Below, in pieces: positions 17,577 to 26,145 of a stretch of 39,371 nucleotides of DNA. This DNA comes from Deltaproteobacteria bacterium (lineage in GTDB: Bacteria > Desulfobacterota > Dissulfuribacteria > Dissulfuribacterales > UBA3076), in the NCBI GenBank assembly GCA_003194495.1, contig PQXE01000032.1:1-39371 (forward strand). Direction: 5' to 3'. Position 1 is the stretch's first letter, and each line of letters starts with the position of its first letter. The translations under genes and the position numbers were made by a program. The notes beneath the pieces are model-generated. The model had not been told where the DNA came from. It worked only from the letters and a program-made list of their open reading frames with translations, and did no database searches.

Positions 17577-18275
17577 TCATCGCAGCCCGAAAACAGGACC
17601 CAGTATATCGTCTGATACTCCGCTCAAGACAAAAAAGTACACCAGAAATAAAATCAGGAAAAAACCGGGGGGTATAACGGCCAGGAGGATATGGCTCTTC
17701 TCCGGACCTGAAAGGCCTTTTCGCAACAAAAGGGATTCCGCCTTATCTCCGGCAGGATAACCTTCAGGGAAAAGAGGGGCCGGATCAGCAATACCTGGTT
17801 GATCAAGCCCCTTTATAGCCGCAAACTCGGTTTCTCGAAGCATGGCTAGTACTGACTTGTCATCAGGTTTACAATGCAGTCCTTTGAACCCCATACACAG
17901 GCAGAGGTAGTAAATTTCCCTTACCCTGTTCTGCTCCGGACGAAGGGCATTGAGATTGGAAAAAAATTCTTCTCCTGCATTAGTGGTCTGAAAATATTGG
18001 GTCTGAAGCAGGCTCCGCTTCCAAAAATCCCGGCCCGGCCATGATTCATTCATGAGCCGTTCATCAATAAAAGCGCAAAGCGCAAAGCGTGCCTGCCTGA
18101 TGTCTGCAGATTGAATTCCCATAGCCTGAGCTGCTTGATCTCCAGTTGCCAGGAGATTACTAATCCTTGACCGGACATCCTCCGGCATCGGCGGATTGTC
18201 GGCCAAGGTCCGGGTCAAGTGGCAGATATAGGCCAAGAGATTGCTGTATGCCTCTACTAAGGGGCTGGATGACAT
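17577..18275 (-). CDS. tssL: T6SS inner-membrane protein TssL (DotU family, short form)
   Basis: TssL is a tail-anchored inner-membrane partner of TssM. The 232-residue protein has the DotU domain (ADIRQARFALCAFIDERLMNESWPGRDFWKRSLLQTQYFQT in pieces, residues about 60-105; YYLCLCMGFKGL further on) and one C-terminal membrane helix (HILLAVIPPGFFLILFLVYFF). It ends shortly after the helix, so it lacks the OmpA-like peptidoglycan-binding extension found in some TssL proteins; anchoring to peptidoglycan must come from elsewhere if needed. The start ATG lies one base after the tssK stop (TGAGATG), so the two are translationally close. Confidence 0.95.
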   Translation of the reverse strand: MSSSPLVEAYSNLLAYICHLTRTLADNPPMPEDVRSRISNLLATGDQAAQAMGIQSADIRQARFALCAFIDERLMNESWPGRDFWKRSLLQTQYFQTTNAGEEFFSNLNALRPEQNRVREIYYLCLCMGFKGLHCKPDDKSVLAMLRETEFAAIKGLDQPGIADPAPLFPEGYPAGDKAESLLLRKGLSGPEKSHILLAVIPPGFFLILFLVYFFVLSGVSDDILGPVFGLR

Positions 18276-18276
18276 C

Positions 18277-19686
18277 TCAACCTCCCTGATGGACCAGCAT
18301 CAACTGGGCATTGAGATCCTGAATCGGCTTTTCAAAGTAAAGAGCAAGATTCTGGTCCTCCTGTATATGGCGCCAGGATTCCTGGTCACTTGTGTCAAGC
18401 TCAAAATAAGTAACACCGGTCCTGCGTGGCAGGGCGGGCGGTGTTTCAGTCAGGGCATGGAAGCGCAGCCCGGGAAGCGCCCTGGCAATGAGAAAAGGCA
18501 GATACTCCCGTGTACCGATTTTGGCCGTAGTCGACAGGAAATTATTCAGCTCACCAGCGCCCACTGATGACTCCAAAACAAGATAGTAACGCTTGCGGCC
18601 CTCGAAATGAAGCGCCTGAAGATCTCCGCTGTAATACGTTCCATCGAAAAGCAGATCAATAATATATTCCGGACCGGCGGCAAGAGTATCCAGAAACATT
18701 GCCAGACGATGGAGACCGGCCTCAAAACACTCTCTAAGGCTGTTATGTTGATACGGAGGAAGTTCAGGTTGATCTCCGGTCCGGCCAAGAGCGCCTGCAT
18801 CAGGCACAAAGGTGGCGAGCTCACCTACCAGTTGGCGCAGCAGACCGTAAATAATATATGGATGTATCTTTGGCGTATCTGTCAGATGGTGCCAGACAGG
18901 GATATGACGATTCAGACACTGCAGGGCCAGAATCAGGACAAAGTCCTGTCTTCCCGGTTGTGATGCCCCGCCCAGACGAGTTGCTTTGTATTCCATAAGG
19001 CCCTGCCCACGGCCGGTTATTCGATCCCGTATTTCCTGTATCAGGCTCCAGAGACGTTTAGAAGCTCCGGCCCATAACAATGGAGGAATAAAACTTTCTG
19101 AAAGCCTTGCCTCGTCGCCATCTAATTCCACCTCGGCTACTTTGACCAAGATGTAGTCCCCTGCATCTGATACCTCAGGACCTACAAAAAGCCTGAGATC
19201 ATATTGCAGAAAAGACACCTGAGACTCTCTCTGGTGAGCATAAATATCCTGAACCTTTTCCGGCACATCAGTTACCTTAAAACGGGTAAGCCCGTTTATC
19301 GGCAAAACCCCGTTCATAGAGCCTGCCGCACTGGATGCCGACACATTGGGCCGGTCCTCTGTCAACTGCTTAATTCCCAGGTAAATTTCCAGAGGTTCAG
19401 CTTTTTCGTTCCATAATCCATGCAAAGAGCGCCCCTCAAGCTTGGCATTTCCTGGAATTTTGACCCATGTGCCGTCCGAGAATACCAACTCCAGCCGGAC
19501 GATCTCAAATTTGTGATCCACCAAAGCCTCTCTTCGTATCTCCAGCTCAAGAAAGCCTTTGGGAAAGGGCAATACGCACATGAGACCTGTGGTCCAGAGC
19601 TCCTGATGAAAGAGGTCTTGAAGTTGCAAGTGGTGAGGTTGGAGAAAGAGCCCTTCGTGCCAGAAAATAGGACGTCTGCCTTTCAT
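18277..19686 (-). CDS. tssK: T6SS baseplate-membrane connector TssK
   Basis: TssK is the trimeric adaptor that ties the baseplate to TssL/TssM. The 469-residue protein begins with the family signature IFWHEGLFLQPHHLQLQDLFH and has the VPFPKGF-like LPFPKGFLELEI, LTRFKVTDV and LRLFVGPEV segments and a PFLIARALPGLRFHAL C-terminal domain. Its ATG overlaps the tssJ stop by ATGA (19683-19686), and its own stop is one base from tssL, which is typical of the conserved tssJ-K-L order. Confidence 0.96.
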   Translation of the reverse strand: MKGRRPIFWHEGLFLQPHHLQLQDLFHQELWTTGLMCVLPFPKGFLELEIRREALVDHKFEIVRLELVFSDGTWVKIPGNAKLEGRSLHGLWNEKAEPLEIYLGIKQLTEDRPNVSASSAAGSMNGVLPINGLTRFKVTDVPEKVQDIYAHQRESQVSFLQYDLRLFVGPEVSDAGDYILVKVAEVELDGDEARLSESFIPPLLWAGASKRLWSLIQEIRDRITGRGQGLMEYKATRLGGASQPGRQDFVLILALQCLNRHIPVWHHLTDTPKIHPYIIYGLLRQLVGELATFVPDAGALGRTGDQPELPPYQHNSLRECFEAGLHRLAMFLDTLAAGPEYIIDLLFDGTYYSGDLQALHFEGRKRYYLVLESSVGAGELNNFLSTTAKIGTREYLPFLIARALPGLRFHALTETPPALPRRTGVTYFELDTSDQESWRHIQEDQNLALYFEKPIQDLNAQLMLVHQGG

Positions 19687-20384
19687 TGTACCTCCATGCC
19701 TTTGGCCTCCTGGGAAATGGTTGTATCCTTAATATCCAGGTACCGGGTCTTTTTTAACCAGAGAAAGCCTGTTCGCTTTTCTACCACAGGCACTGAAACA
19801 ACTTTGCCTTTAGCCCCGAAAAAAATGGTTGCATCCTCAACTTCCAGGTACCGGGTCTTTTTTAACCAGAGAAAGCCTGTCCGCTTTTCTACCACAGGCA
19901 CTGGAATAACCTTGGAACAGGGACCTTCCTGCCGATCATAGTACCCTGCTACGATCCCGATATATCTGGTTCCCTCCATCCTGTTTAATGTCAGTCGCTT
20001 ATTTCCTCCAGGCCGATCCAGCACTATTCGTTTTCTGGATCTCACAGTAGGATCAAATGCTTCACAGACGAGAAGATTGTCTAATCCATCCGGGGTCTCC
20101 AGAGTATCTACAAATACACCGGGGTCTGATAGCTGGTATACACAGAGCACCAAGGCGTGGGCCTTGCCATCGTGAAGATTCAGTTTGGATGATGCCATAA
20201 AATTGAGCTGTATGGCCTGCTCGGCGTAATCTGCCTGTGCCGGCGGCAGAGGCTTTTTCCCGCACCCTGCCAGCAAGGAAAACAATACCAGAGTAAATGC
20301 AACATACCTGAGCACTCGTGTGCAAGCCGAACCTATCTTTAAAACATAAGATATCTCTTTCTTGTATTCAATACTCATCTGCAT
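19683..20384 (-). CDS. tssJ: T6SS outer-membrane lipoprotein TssJ with duplicated tail
   Basis: TssJ anchors the T6SS membrane complex to the outer membrane. From ATG 20384 (GGAAGGG 4 bases upstream; ATG 20378 is an alternative) the 233-residue protein has a hydrophobic signal and a lipobox LLAGC with lipidated Cys41. A SciN/TssJ domain follows: AIQLNFMASSKLNLHDGKAHALVL, then VYQL and a TRYIGIVAGYYD strand. The frame is open further upstream to 20528, but that part overlaps the previous gene and would put the signal peptide inside the protein. After the TssJ core is a tail of two 36-residue units sharing the block VPVVEKRTGFLWLKKTRYL. Usual TssJ proteins end near where this tail begins. Confidence 0.9.
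   Translation of the reverse strand: MQMSIEYKKEISYVLKIGSACTRVLRYVAFTLVLFSLLAGCGKKPLPPAQADYAEQAIQLNFMASSKLNLHDGKAHALVLCVYQLSDPGVFVDTLETPDGLDNLLVCEAFDPTVRSRKRIVLDRPGGNKRLTLNRMEGTRYIGIVAGYYDRQEGPCSKVIPVPVVEKRTGFLWLKKTRYLEVEDATIFFGAKGKVVSVPVVEKRTGFLWLKKTRYLDIKDTTISQEAKGMEVQ
19701..19916. repeat. 108-bp in-frame tandem duplication inside tssJ
   Basis: Units 19701-19808 and 19809-19916 are aligned with an exact 108-base offset. For example, CCAGGTACCGGGTC is at 19736 and 19844. Identity is highest over the central part and lower at the edges, so the duplication is not brand new. It adds 36 residues to the TssJ tail without shifting the frame. Confidence 0.9.
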
Positions 20385-21219
20385 CAATCCCTTCCGAGTA
20401 AGCAGTTTGAACAGAATCGGACATTTTTTCTCCAAACTTCCTTTCAAAGGCCAACATGACTTCACGGGTAAAATGGCCTTGATCCACAAACAGTGAAATA
20501 TGACTGTATCTTTTTTCAAAGCAATCAAATAAAGCCGCCTTATATAACGGACCCAGCATTAGTGTCCTTTTCCCCAAATCTTCTGCCAGTCGTTCAGGGG
20601 ATATCTCATGGAGCATCTCTTTTATCTTGTCATGCAGTGCCTCTTCAAAGGCCTTTTTTACAGATTCAAAGGCCTTTTTGATATGATCCAGGTAGGCTTG
20701 TATATGCAAATTACCAGTATCGGCTTCAGAACTCAGTCGATCACCGATAATCATTCGAATGGTTTTGCCGGCAGTGAGTTTGCCGGCAGGCCCCCCTGCC
20801 CCGTGAAGAGACTGCACGATCTGGTTAAGTGCATCAAACATTGTAGAAAAAGATTCTTTTAAACGTTCCAGTATCTCCGTATCATCCAGGTCCCCGGCAT
20901 CCAGGACCTCTGAGCCAAGAATCATCCCCGCCACATCTCTCAAGGGAGTGGAAGTGGCCGGTAAGGGCAATGGCTTCCCAAAGTAGTCCCGAAGTCTTTC
21001 TACTGTCTGACGTCTGTTTCCAATGTCCGACTTGCCAAGCCTGTTATCCAAAAACTCTCGAATTCCCAGGACCCTCTCATGACGAGATGCCTTTGAGATG
21101 CCGGAATGGACTTCCTGAATTTCTTCGGCAAGATGTTGGATAGACCCGGATCCAATACCGGGAATCTCACAGGGATCATCTACCTGCTCTTGTCTGATAA
21201 ATTCCTTTTTAACTGCCAT
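20368..21219 (-). CDS. T6SS-associated protein like the C-terminal region of TagH/ImpI, without FHA domain
   Basis: This 283-residue, mostly helical, soluble protein has no signal peptide. Its second half (about 120-270) resembles the T6SS FHA-associated C-terminal domain of TagH/ImpI. It shows an FDALNQIVQSL helix, paired helices around AFEEALHDKIKEMLHEISPERL, a LYKAALFDCFEKRYSHI helix and a final FTREVMLAFERKF motif. The N-terminal part has no phosphothreonine-binding FHA fold that I can recognise (no GR...S..H pattern). It overlaps the preceding 780-residue gene by 11 bases and the tssJ start by 17, so it is clearly part of the T6SS operon. Assignment to the TagH C-terminal family rests on pattern memory and is moderate. 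Confidence 0.55.
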   Translation of the reverse strand: MAVKKEFIRQEQVDDPCEIPGIGSGSIQHLAEEIQEVHSGISKASRHERVLGIREFLDNRLGKSDIGNRRQTVERLRDYFGKPLPLPATSTPLRDVAGMILGSEVLDAGDLDDTEILERLKESFSTMFDALNQIVQSLHGAGGPAGKLTAGKTIRMIIGDRLSSEADTGNLHIQAYLDHIKKAFESVKKAFEEALHDKIKEMLHEISPERLAEDLGKRTLMLGPLYKAALFDCFEKRYSHISLFVDQGHFTREVMLAFERKFGEKMSDSVQTAYSEGIDADEY

Positions 21220-23557
21220 TACGATTTGGGATCAAAATTACGGTTTTTTCCGGATCGCCCTGATCCAAATGCTGTATTTTACCGGAAGATTCAGACTTTT
21301 CAGGACTCACGATTACTGTTTCGTCCAGTTCCTGCCTGATCTCCTCCTCCTCATGACTGAGAGGTAATTCCTCCTTTCCCAGGACAATGGTCTCTTCCGA
21401 GACACTATGCTCAATAGTCCCCGGGAATTCTTCGTCTGCCTGTAACACTTCGGCTTTGTCTTCCTGTATCCCTTTATGTTTCAAGATGGGGGTTTTTACA
21501 GGCCATTCAGGATCTGAAAGAATTTCATCCAGTATAGAAGCCAGTTGTTCATCGCGAGGACCGGCAGGATAATTGCCTGATGCCGTCCATTGAATATCCG
21601 CCTGACCGATCAAGGCCTTCAGATCTTCTTCAACTGCTTTCAGAATCTCTGCTCCATCTGCTGATTGAAGATCATATCCAAATTCAGAAGACGCAGCAAT
21701 CATGTTGAACATAAATTTTAAGACCCCGGGCCATAGATCATGGAGATGCTCTAACCTGTTAACACCCTGCCCTTTATAGAACAGATTCTCCGATGCAAAG
21801 ACCGGCTCAGCCTTTATGACCTCATGGAACCATACTTCCATATCCTGACTTTCGGCAAAATCATCAGCTTCCATTATCCGTTTCCGGATATCAAGCACAG
21901 ATCTCAATACACTATCCAGTCCCTGACGTTCATTTACTATGAGCAGGCGGGCGCCGATAAGCCCAAGACTGAACATATCAGCCGCCACTGATGCCACAGG
22001 CACCAACTGATAATCTACATCAAAAGCAGGCTGAGTAGCCAACAAATTCAGGAGGGAAGCCTCTTCTTCATTTAGTTGCAATGACTCTGACCGAATTATG
22101 AACTTCCGATCTTCCTGACCAACAGAGTGAAAGCAGACCTGAATGTCCCGGCCAAAACCCTGAGCATAACCAAGAGAGATCAATATGCGGGGGGCCTTCC
22201 AATGAATATGGCCGGTAGTCACTGCCGGATTCAGATAACCCGAGACAAGATACTGACCCGGCACTTGGGTGGACTCGCAGGAATCCATAAGAAATCGACC
22301 ACGCTGTACCCCTCCTGAGCCGGCCAAATCCGGAAGCATATATTTTTGATTCAGAACACAGGCAGGCCTTGTCATCTCCACATCCTGACCAATAGTGGCG
22401 GAAATCGCCCTGGAATATATACATAGATAGGCCCTTAATTGGAATTCAGAACCAAATTTACGTAAGGGAACAGGACTGTCCACATAAAAGGCCTCCGGAG
22501 CCAGACTGAGAAGGGGACGATGACATAAACTCCAAACCTGCCTTACCTGCTCTATTGCCTGGAACCATAATTTCAGCTTGCCCTGAATACACCCCAGAGC
22601 GTCAGGATGTTCTCTACTCTTGTCCGAAGCAGGGTGTCCTCTGCGAATAAATTGGGACAATGCCTCCTCCTGTACATGATTTCGTGTAGACTTCGCCTGT
22701 TCAAGCAACTTTTCTGCCGGACATCCACCAATCAAATCCGAAGCGGCCGCAATATCCAGAGGGGAAAAATCCCTGATCAACATAAAAAAATCATAAAAAG
22801 ATAGAGGGGTAACAAACCCCTCAGCCTGTAAATGTCCTTTCTCAACACTCTGATAACACGTAGTATACTCAGGGCAAGATATACATGGAAATCCGGCATG
22901 ATCGGAGATACTGTCGGAAAAATCACCCCACTGCCGCACAAGGCCGGCTAAATCAGTGACCATTGGAGTAACATTCTCCTCCCGTGACAGGTCTTTTACA
23001 AAAAAAACAGGGGAATCCCCATGAGACACCCGGCAGTCCTCACACCAAAGATAACGTCTGAGGCCCTGTGTAAAGGGCATTAATCCTGCTTGTAGCAAGA
23101 CATCATCACTTCTACATTCAGTCAGCGTCTGTCCACATCTCGGACATGGCGGCATGAAGAGTTGTCGTACCTGTTTGCAATAAAACAGCGGTTTGTGTTT
23201 TTGGAGACTGCCGTCAGGAGCTACATACGGAGCAAGAGGCAAAACGCCCGGTCCCTCTTCACCTAATCGAAGCATGAGTTCCCACTCCTGATTCCACATT
23301 TCCTCCACCTGACTATTGGTTATACCGGCCATTCCAGTAGTAATATCGTCCCGAAGCATAACCAGGGTCAACAATTTCAGGCCATTGCCGGTATCTGTGA
23401 CAAGCCGGCCTGTAACCCAACGATTAAGGGGATCCGGACTTGGCAGTGTAAGAAACGGGTCATTCAAAGCAGACAGAGGTAACCCTTCAGGTACGTCTCT
23501 CAACAGAAGCTGAACGCCGATTTTCCCCTGGAGATTAACGCCTGCCGACACATTCAT
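21209..23557 (-). CDS. Unknown T6SS-operon protein with Cys clusters and Thr-hydrophobic tail motifs
   Basis: First gene of the T6SS unit; I do not recognise the family. From the ATG at 23557 (AGAGGG about 10 bases upstream; in-frame ATGs at 23596, 23587 and 23566 are alternatives) it has 782 residues. Visible features are a CPRCGQTLTEC knuckle, LWCEDC and CISCPEYTTC (a likely zinc-binding set in the first third), and a segment VAADMFSLGLIGARLL. That segment is like kinase subdomain IX (D-x-x-SLG), but no P-loop, HRD or DFG accompanies it. An acidic disordered C-terminal tail carries three Thr motifs: EETIVL, DETVIV and EKTVIL. No signal peptide or membrane helix. It overlaps the TagH-like gene by 11 bases. 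Possible role: regulatory scaffold or kinase substrate; this is inference. Confidence 0.6.
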   Translation of the reverse strand: MNVSAGVNLQGKIGVQLLLRDVPEGLPLSALNDPFLTLPSPDPLNRWVTGRLVTDTGNGLKLLTLVMLRDDITTGMAGITNSQVEEMWNQEWELMLRLGEEGPGVLPLAPYVAPDGSLQKHKPLFYCKQVRQLFMPPCPRCGQTLTECRSDDVLLQAGLMPFTQGLRRYLWCEDCRVSHGDSPVFFVKDLSREENVTPMVTDLAGLVRQWGDFSDSISDHAGFPCISCPEYTTCYQSVEKGHLQAEGFVTPLSFYDFFMLIRDFSPLDIAAASDLIGGCPAEKLLEQAKSTRNHVQEEALSQFIRRGHPASDKSREHPDALGCIQGKLKLWFQAIEQVRQVWSLCHRPLLSLAPEAFYVDSPVPLRKFGSEFQLRAYLCIYSRAISATIGQDVEMTRPACVLNQKYMLPDLAGSGGVQRGRFLMDSCESTQVPGQYLVSGYLNPAVTTGHIHWKAPRILISLGYAQGFGRDIQVCFHSVGQEDRKFIIRSESLQLNEEEASLLNLLATQPAFDVDYQLVPVASVAADMFSLGLIGARLLIVNERQGLDSVLRSVLDIRKRIMEADDFAESQDMEVWFHEVIKAEPVFASENLFYKGQGVNRLEHLHDLWPGVLKFMFNMIAASSEFGYDLQSADGAEILKAVEEDLKALIGQADIQWTASGNYPAGPRDEQLASILDEILSDPEWPVKTPILKHKGIQEDKAEVLQADEEFPGTIEHSVSEETIVLGKEELPLSHEEEEIRQELDETVIVSPEKSESSGKIQHLDQGDPEKTVILIPNRNGS

Positions 23558-23623
23558 TTTTGACATACCCTCTTTGTAGTAACTCATCACAGGCATTTAC
23601 CAAATATTTACCATCGCCGCATC

Positions 23624-23651
23624 ATTATTAAGTCTATATTAAGTTTATCAA
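23624..23651 (-). promoter_or_regulatory. Candidate promoter of the T6SS unit
   Basis: On the minus strand TTGATA (23651-23646) is followed after 16 bases by AATAAT (23629-23624), close to the sigma-70 consensus. It lies about 65-70 bases upstream of the preferred start of the first T6SS gene. Confidence 0.45.
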
Positions 23652-23675
23652 ATGTCTTAAGATTATGCAAAAGAC

Positions 23676-23704
23676 TTTTCATAGCGAAACAGGGAGGTTA
23701 TATT
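23676..23704 (+). promoter_or_regulatory. Candidate promoter of the pppA-ppkA unit
   Basis: TTTTCA (23676-23681) and TATATT (23699-23704) are 17 bases apart, about 40 bases before the PP2C gene. The two divergent candidate promoters share one short AT-rich region, so a single regulator could control both sides. The -35 box is weak. Confidence 0.35.
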
Positions 23705-23744
23705 ACTAAAGTCGACACTCCTGGTCCCTTAATAGGAGAAATGG

Positions 23745-24557
23745 GTGGTTATGGGCATATCAATGGGAGAAGAAATGACCTTGAGCATTACCGCAGTTGC
23801 CAGAAGTGATCAGGGCAAGGTCCGGTCCAATAACGAAGACTCATTCCTGGTCAGAGACGACATGGCCCTTTATGTCGTAGCAGACGGCATGGGCGGAGCC
23901 GCGGCCGGAGAGGTGGCCAGCGGTCTGTTTGTTCAGGCGGCGGAAGAGGTATTTCTGTCTGGAATTAAACGCGGGGAGCATCGACGCGCCCTGATACCGG
24001 CCGCGTTTGAAGATGCACACTCACAGATCAAGGCCAACGCTCAACGCTTTCCCGGTCACGAGGGTATGGGTTGCACAGCGGAAATACTCACCTTTGAGAA
24101 TAATCATTATTTTCTTGGGCACGTTGGGGACAGCAGAACTTATCTCTTTGATGGGAAGACGCTGCGGCAATTAACTACAGATCACACATATATCCAGGAT
24201 CAATTAAACCTTGGGGTATTGACTCCTGAAGAGGCCAAACATCACCGGCTGCGTCATGTACTCTCCAGGGCTGTTGGCCATGGTAATAAAATCAAAGTGG
24301 ATTATTATTCCGAACAGGTTACGCCAGGATCCGTATTTTTGCAGTGTAGCGACGGCCTATTCGGTGAATTGTCCGACGATCGAATCACAGAAATCCTCAG
24401 GGACCGGACCGACCTTGTCAATAAAACTGAACAACTGGTTGAGGCGGCGAATGAAGTAGGTGGACGAGACAATATCACCGTGGTCTTGTCTCATGTAGTC
24501 AGAAATACTAATGCCTCAGGTCTAATGGGAATTCTCAGGCTATGGCGCAGGCATTGA
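23745..24557 (+). CDS. pppA: PP2C-type Ser/Thr phosphatase (PppA-like)
   Basis: This cytoplasmic PPM/PP2C phosphatase removes phosphate from Ser/Thr; in T6SSs with the threonine phosphorylation pathway, PppA opposes the kinase PpkA. The metal-binding motifs are all present: RSNNED (Asp32), VADGMGG (Asp47), GDSR (Asp129), CSDGL (Asp203) and GGRDNIT (Asp242), in a 270-residue protein of normal length. GTG 23745 has AGGAGA 5 bases upstream; ATG 23775 (MTLSITAVARSDQG) also has a GGAG and matches the usual family start, so the first 10 residues are uncertain. It is divergent from the T6SS unit and followed after 31 bases by the protease gene. Confidence 0.92.
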   Translation: MVMGISMGEEMTLSITAVARSDQGKVRSNNEDSFLVRDDMALYVVADGMGGAAAGEVASGLFVQAAEEVFLSGIKRGEHRRALIPAAFEDAHSQIKANAQRFPGHEGMGCTAEILTFENNHYFLGHVGDSRTYLFDGKTLRQLTTDHTYIQDQLNLGVLTPEEAKHHRLRHVLSRAVGHGNKIKVDYYSEQVTPGSVFLQCSDGLFGELSDDRITEILRDRTDLVNKTEQLVEAANEVGGRDNITVVLSHVVRNTNASGLMGILRLWRRH

Positions 24558-24588
24558 CATAATATATGGCTCGACAGACGTTCATAAT

Positions 24589-26145
24589 ATGTTGCGTGAT
24601 CTCGCCGCCCTGTTAATATTTGTGGTCTTTGTGACCATTTCAGTTCCCTGGATTCAAGGAGCGCAAGCTGCAGAGATAACCTATGGTCTGCCGCTTGAGG
24701 ACATACGCCGGCACTTCCTGCAGGTCATCCGGGAAATCAGCGGAGGCGATCAAGCAGTCAAAGCCGATTCTGATAATATCGACTCGCAAATCCTGGACCT
24801 GAATTTCAGGATCAAGTTCATCCGGCTTGATAATACCAGCACAAAGGTGGAAATAAATGGCACGGCCTCTGACCCCGATGAGACGGCCACCATGGAGCGT
24901 CTGGTTATCAACTTGGTACAGGCAAGGCTTGCCAATGATCTAAAAAAAGGATTTTTCGGATCCGGACATAGTCTTAACGCCGTTTTCACTCAATATGGCC
25001 GTGCGGCAGTCTGCATATTCGGCGCTGAAAACAATCACGGCATACAGACCTCAGGTGTAATAATATCACCCGACGGACTCATCCTTACAACTACCCACGA
25101 CATTATATCTGCTGACCGTATAATAGTTCAGCTTTCCAATGGCACAGTGGGGCAGGGACGCATACTCGCAAGCGATAAAGAACACGACTTGGCATTGGTG
25201 GCGTCCGGCCTCAGTACTCCGGAATACATGGACTTATGCTCAGTAAAGGAAACGGGCCTCCTGTCCAGTGGCATGAGAATATGGACAATAGGCTGTCCTC
25301 TTGGCCTGGCGGATACATCGGCCCATGGGACCATAACCGCCCCACCAAGACTCATTGGAGATACACTCATGTTCCAAAGCGACTTGCCTGTATATCCCGG
25401 CTCCAGCGGCAGTCCTGTCTTTGATGATCAGGGCCGCCTGGTAGCCCTGGTAAAAGGACGCATAATAGGACAAAACAGTATCAGTTTTCTTATCCCAAGC
25501 TTTTACGCAATGGCTCTCTTTACAAAGGGAAAGTTTGGGTCTGCCGGTAAAGACTCATATCTGAGCGAATATTCTCCAAAGGGCGCGAATAATTGGCTGA
25601 TCAGGGCACTTGCATCAAGAGAGTTTGATACCAGAGAACATGCACTGCTCAACGCCCTTAAGGCTGACAGCGCTTCCACTACCGCTCTTTACTATCTGGG
25701 TGCGTTATACAGCACACGTCCTGATAAAATCCGACAAGAAGAAGACATATGGAACAGGCTGGCATCTCTTCATCCTGACTGGGGTGAAATACATTTTCGT
25801 ATGGGTAATTGCCTGTTCCGATCAGGCAAACTGCAACAGGCTGAAAGAAGTTACAGAATTGCCCTTAAATACCTCACGGAAGACCCAAGGGTATATAATA
25901 ACCTGGGAGAAATACTCAGGCGCGAAAAGCGTTTTAAATCGGCCAGAAAGGCATTCAGGCAGGCATTGGCAATAAATCCCGGCTATGCCCCTGCCCATTT
26001 TAATCTGGCCGTTCTTTATGACAGGGACATCAAACAGCCTGAACTGGCCATATATCATTACAGGCAGTATCTCAAACTCAAACCACAAGCCACTGATGTA
26101 TTACAGGTTCGCCAATGGCTGCAAAAACTGGAGCAGGGGCTGTAA
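24589..26145 (+). CDS. Exported trypsin-like (S1C type) protease with TPR domain
   Basis: The 518-residue protein has a signal sequence (LAALLIFVVFVTISVPWIQG, probable cut after AQAA) and a short alpha/beta region to residue 125. A trypsin-fold domain follows with His170 (LILTTTHD), Asp200 (KEHDLAL) and Ser273 (GSSGSP, in place of the usual GNSGGP). TPR-type repeats occupy about 345-510 (for example AERSYRIALKYLTEDPRVYNNLGEI, in two parts, and AINPGYAPAHFNLAVLYD). The triad is complete, so activity is plausible, but no PDZ domain is seen. It lies between phosphatase and kinase genes, where other T6SSs have TagQRST-like sensors, so a role in periplasmic sensing is a fair guess. Its stop overlaps the next small frame as TAATG. 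Confidence 0.85.
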   Translation: MLRDLAALLIFVVFVTISVPWIQGAQAAEITYGLPLEDIRRHFLQVIREISGGDQAVKADSDNIDSQILDLNFRIKFIRLDNTSTKVEINGTASDPDETATMERLVINLVQARLANDLKKGFFGSGHSLNAVFTQYGRAAVCIFGAENNHGIQTSGVIISPDGLILTTTHDIISADRIIVQLSNGTVGQGRILASDKEHDLALVASGLSTPEYMDLCSVKETGLLSSGMRIWTIGCPLGLADTSAHGTITAPPRLIGDTLMFQSDLPVYPGSSGSPVFDDQGRLVALVKGRIIGQNSISFLIPSFYAMALFTKGKFGSAGKDSYLSEYSPKGANNWLIRALASREFDTREHALLNALKADSASTTALYYLGALYSTRPDKIRQEEDIWNRLASLHPDWGEIHFRMGNCLFRSGKLQQAERSYRIALKYLTEDPRVYNNLGEILRREKRFKSARKAFRQALAINPGYAPAHFNLAVLYDRDIKQPELAIYHYRQYLKLKPQATDVLQVRQWLQKLEQGL

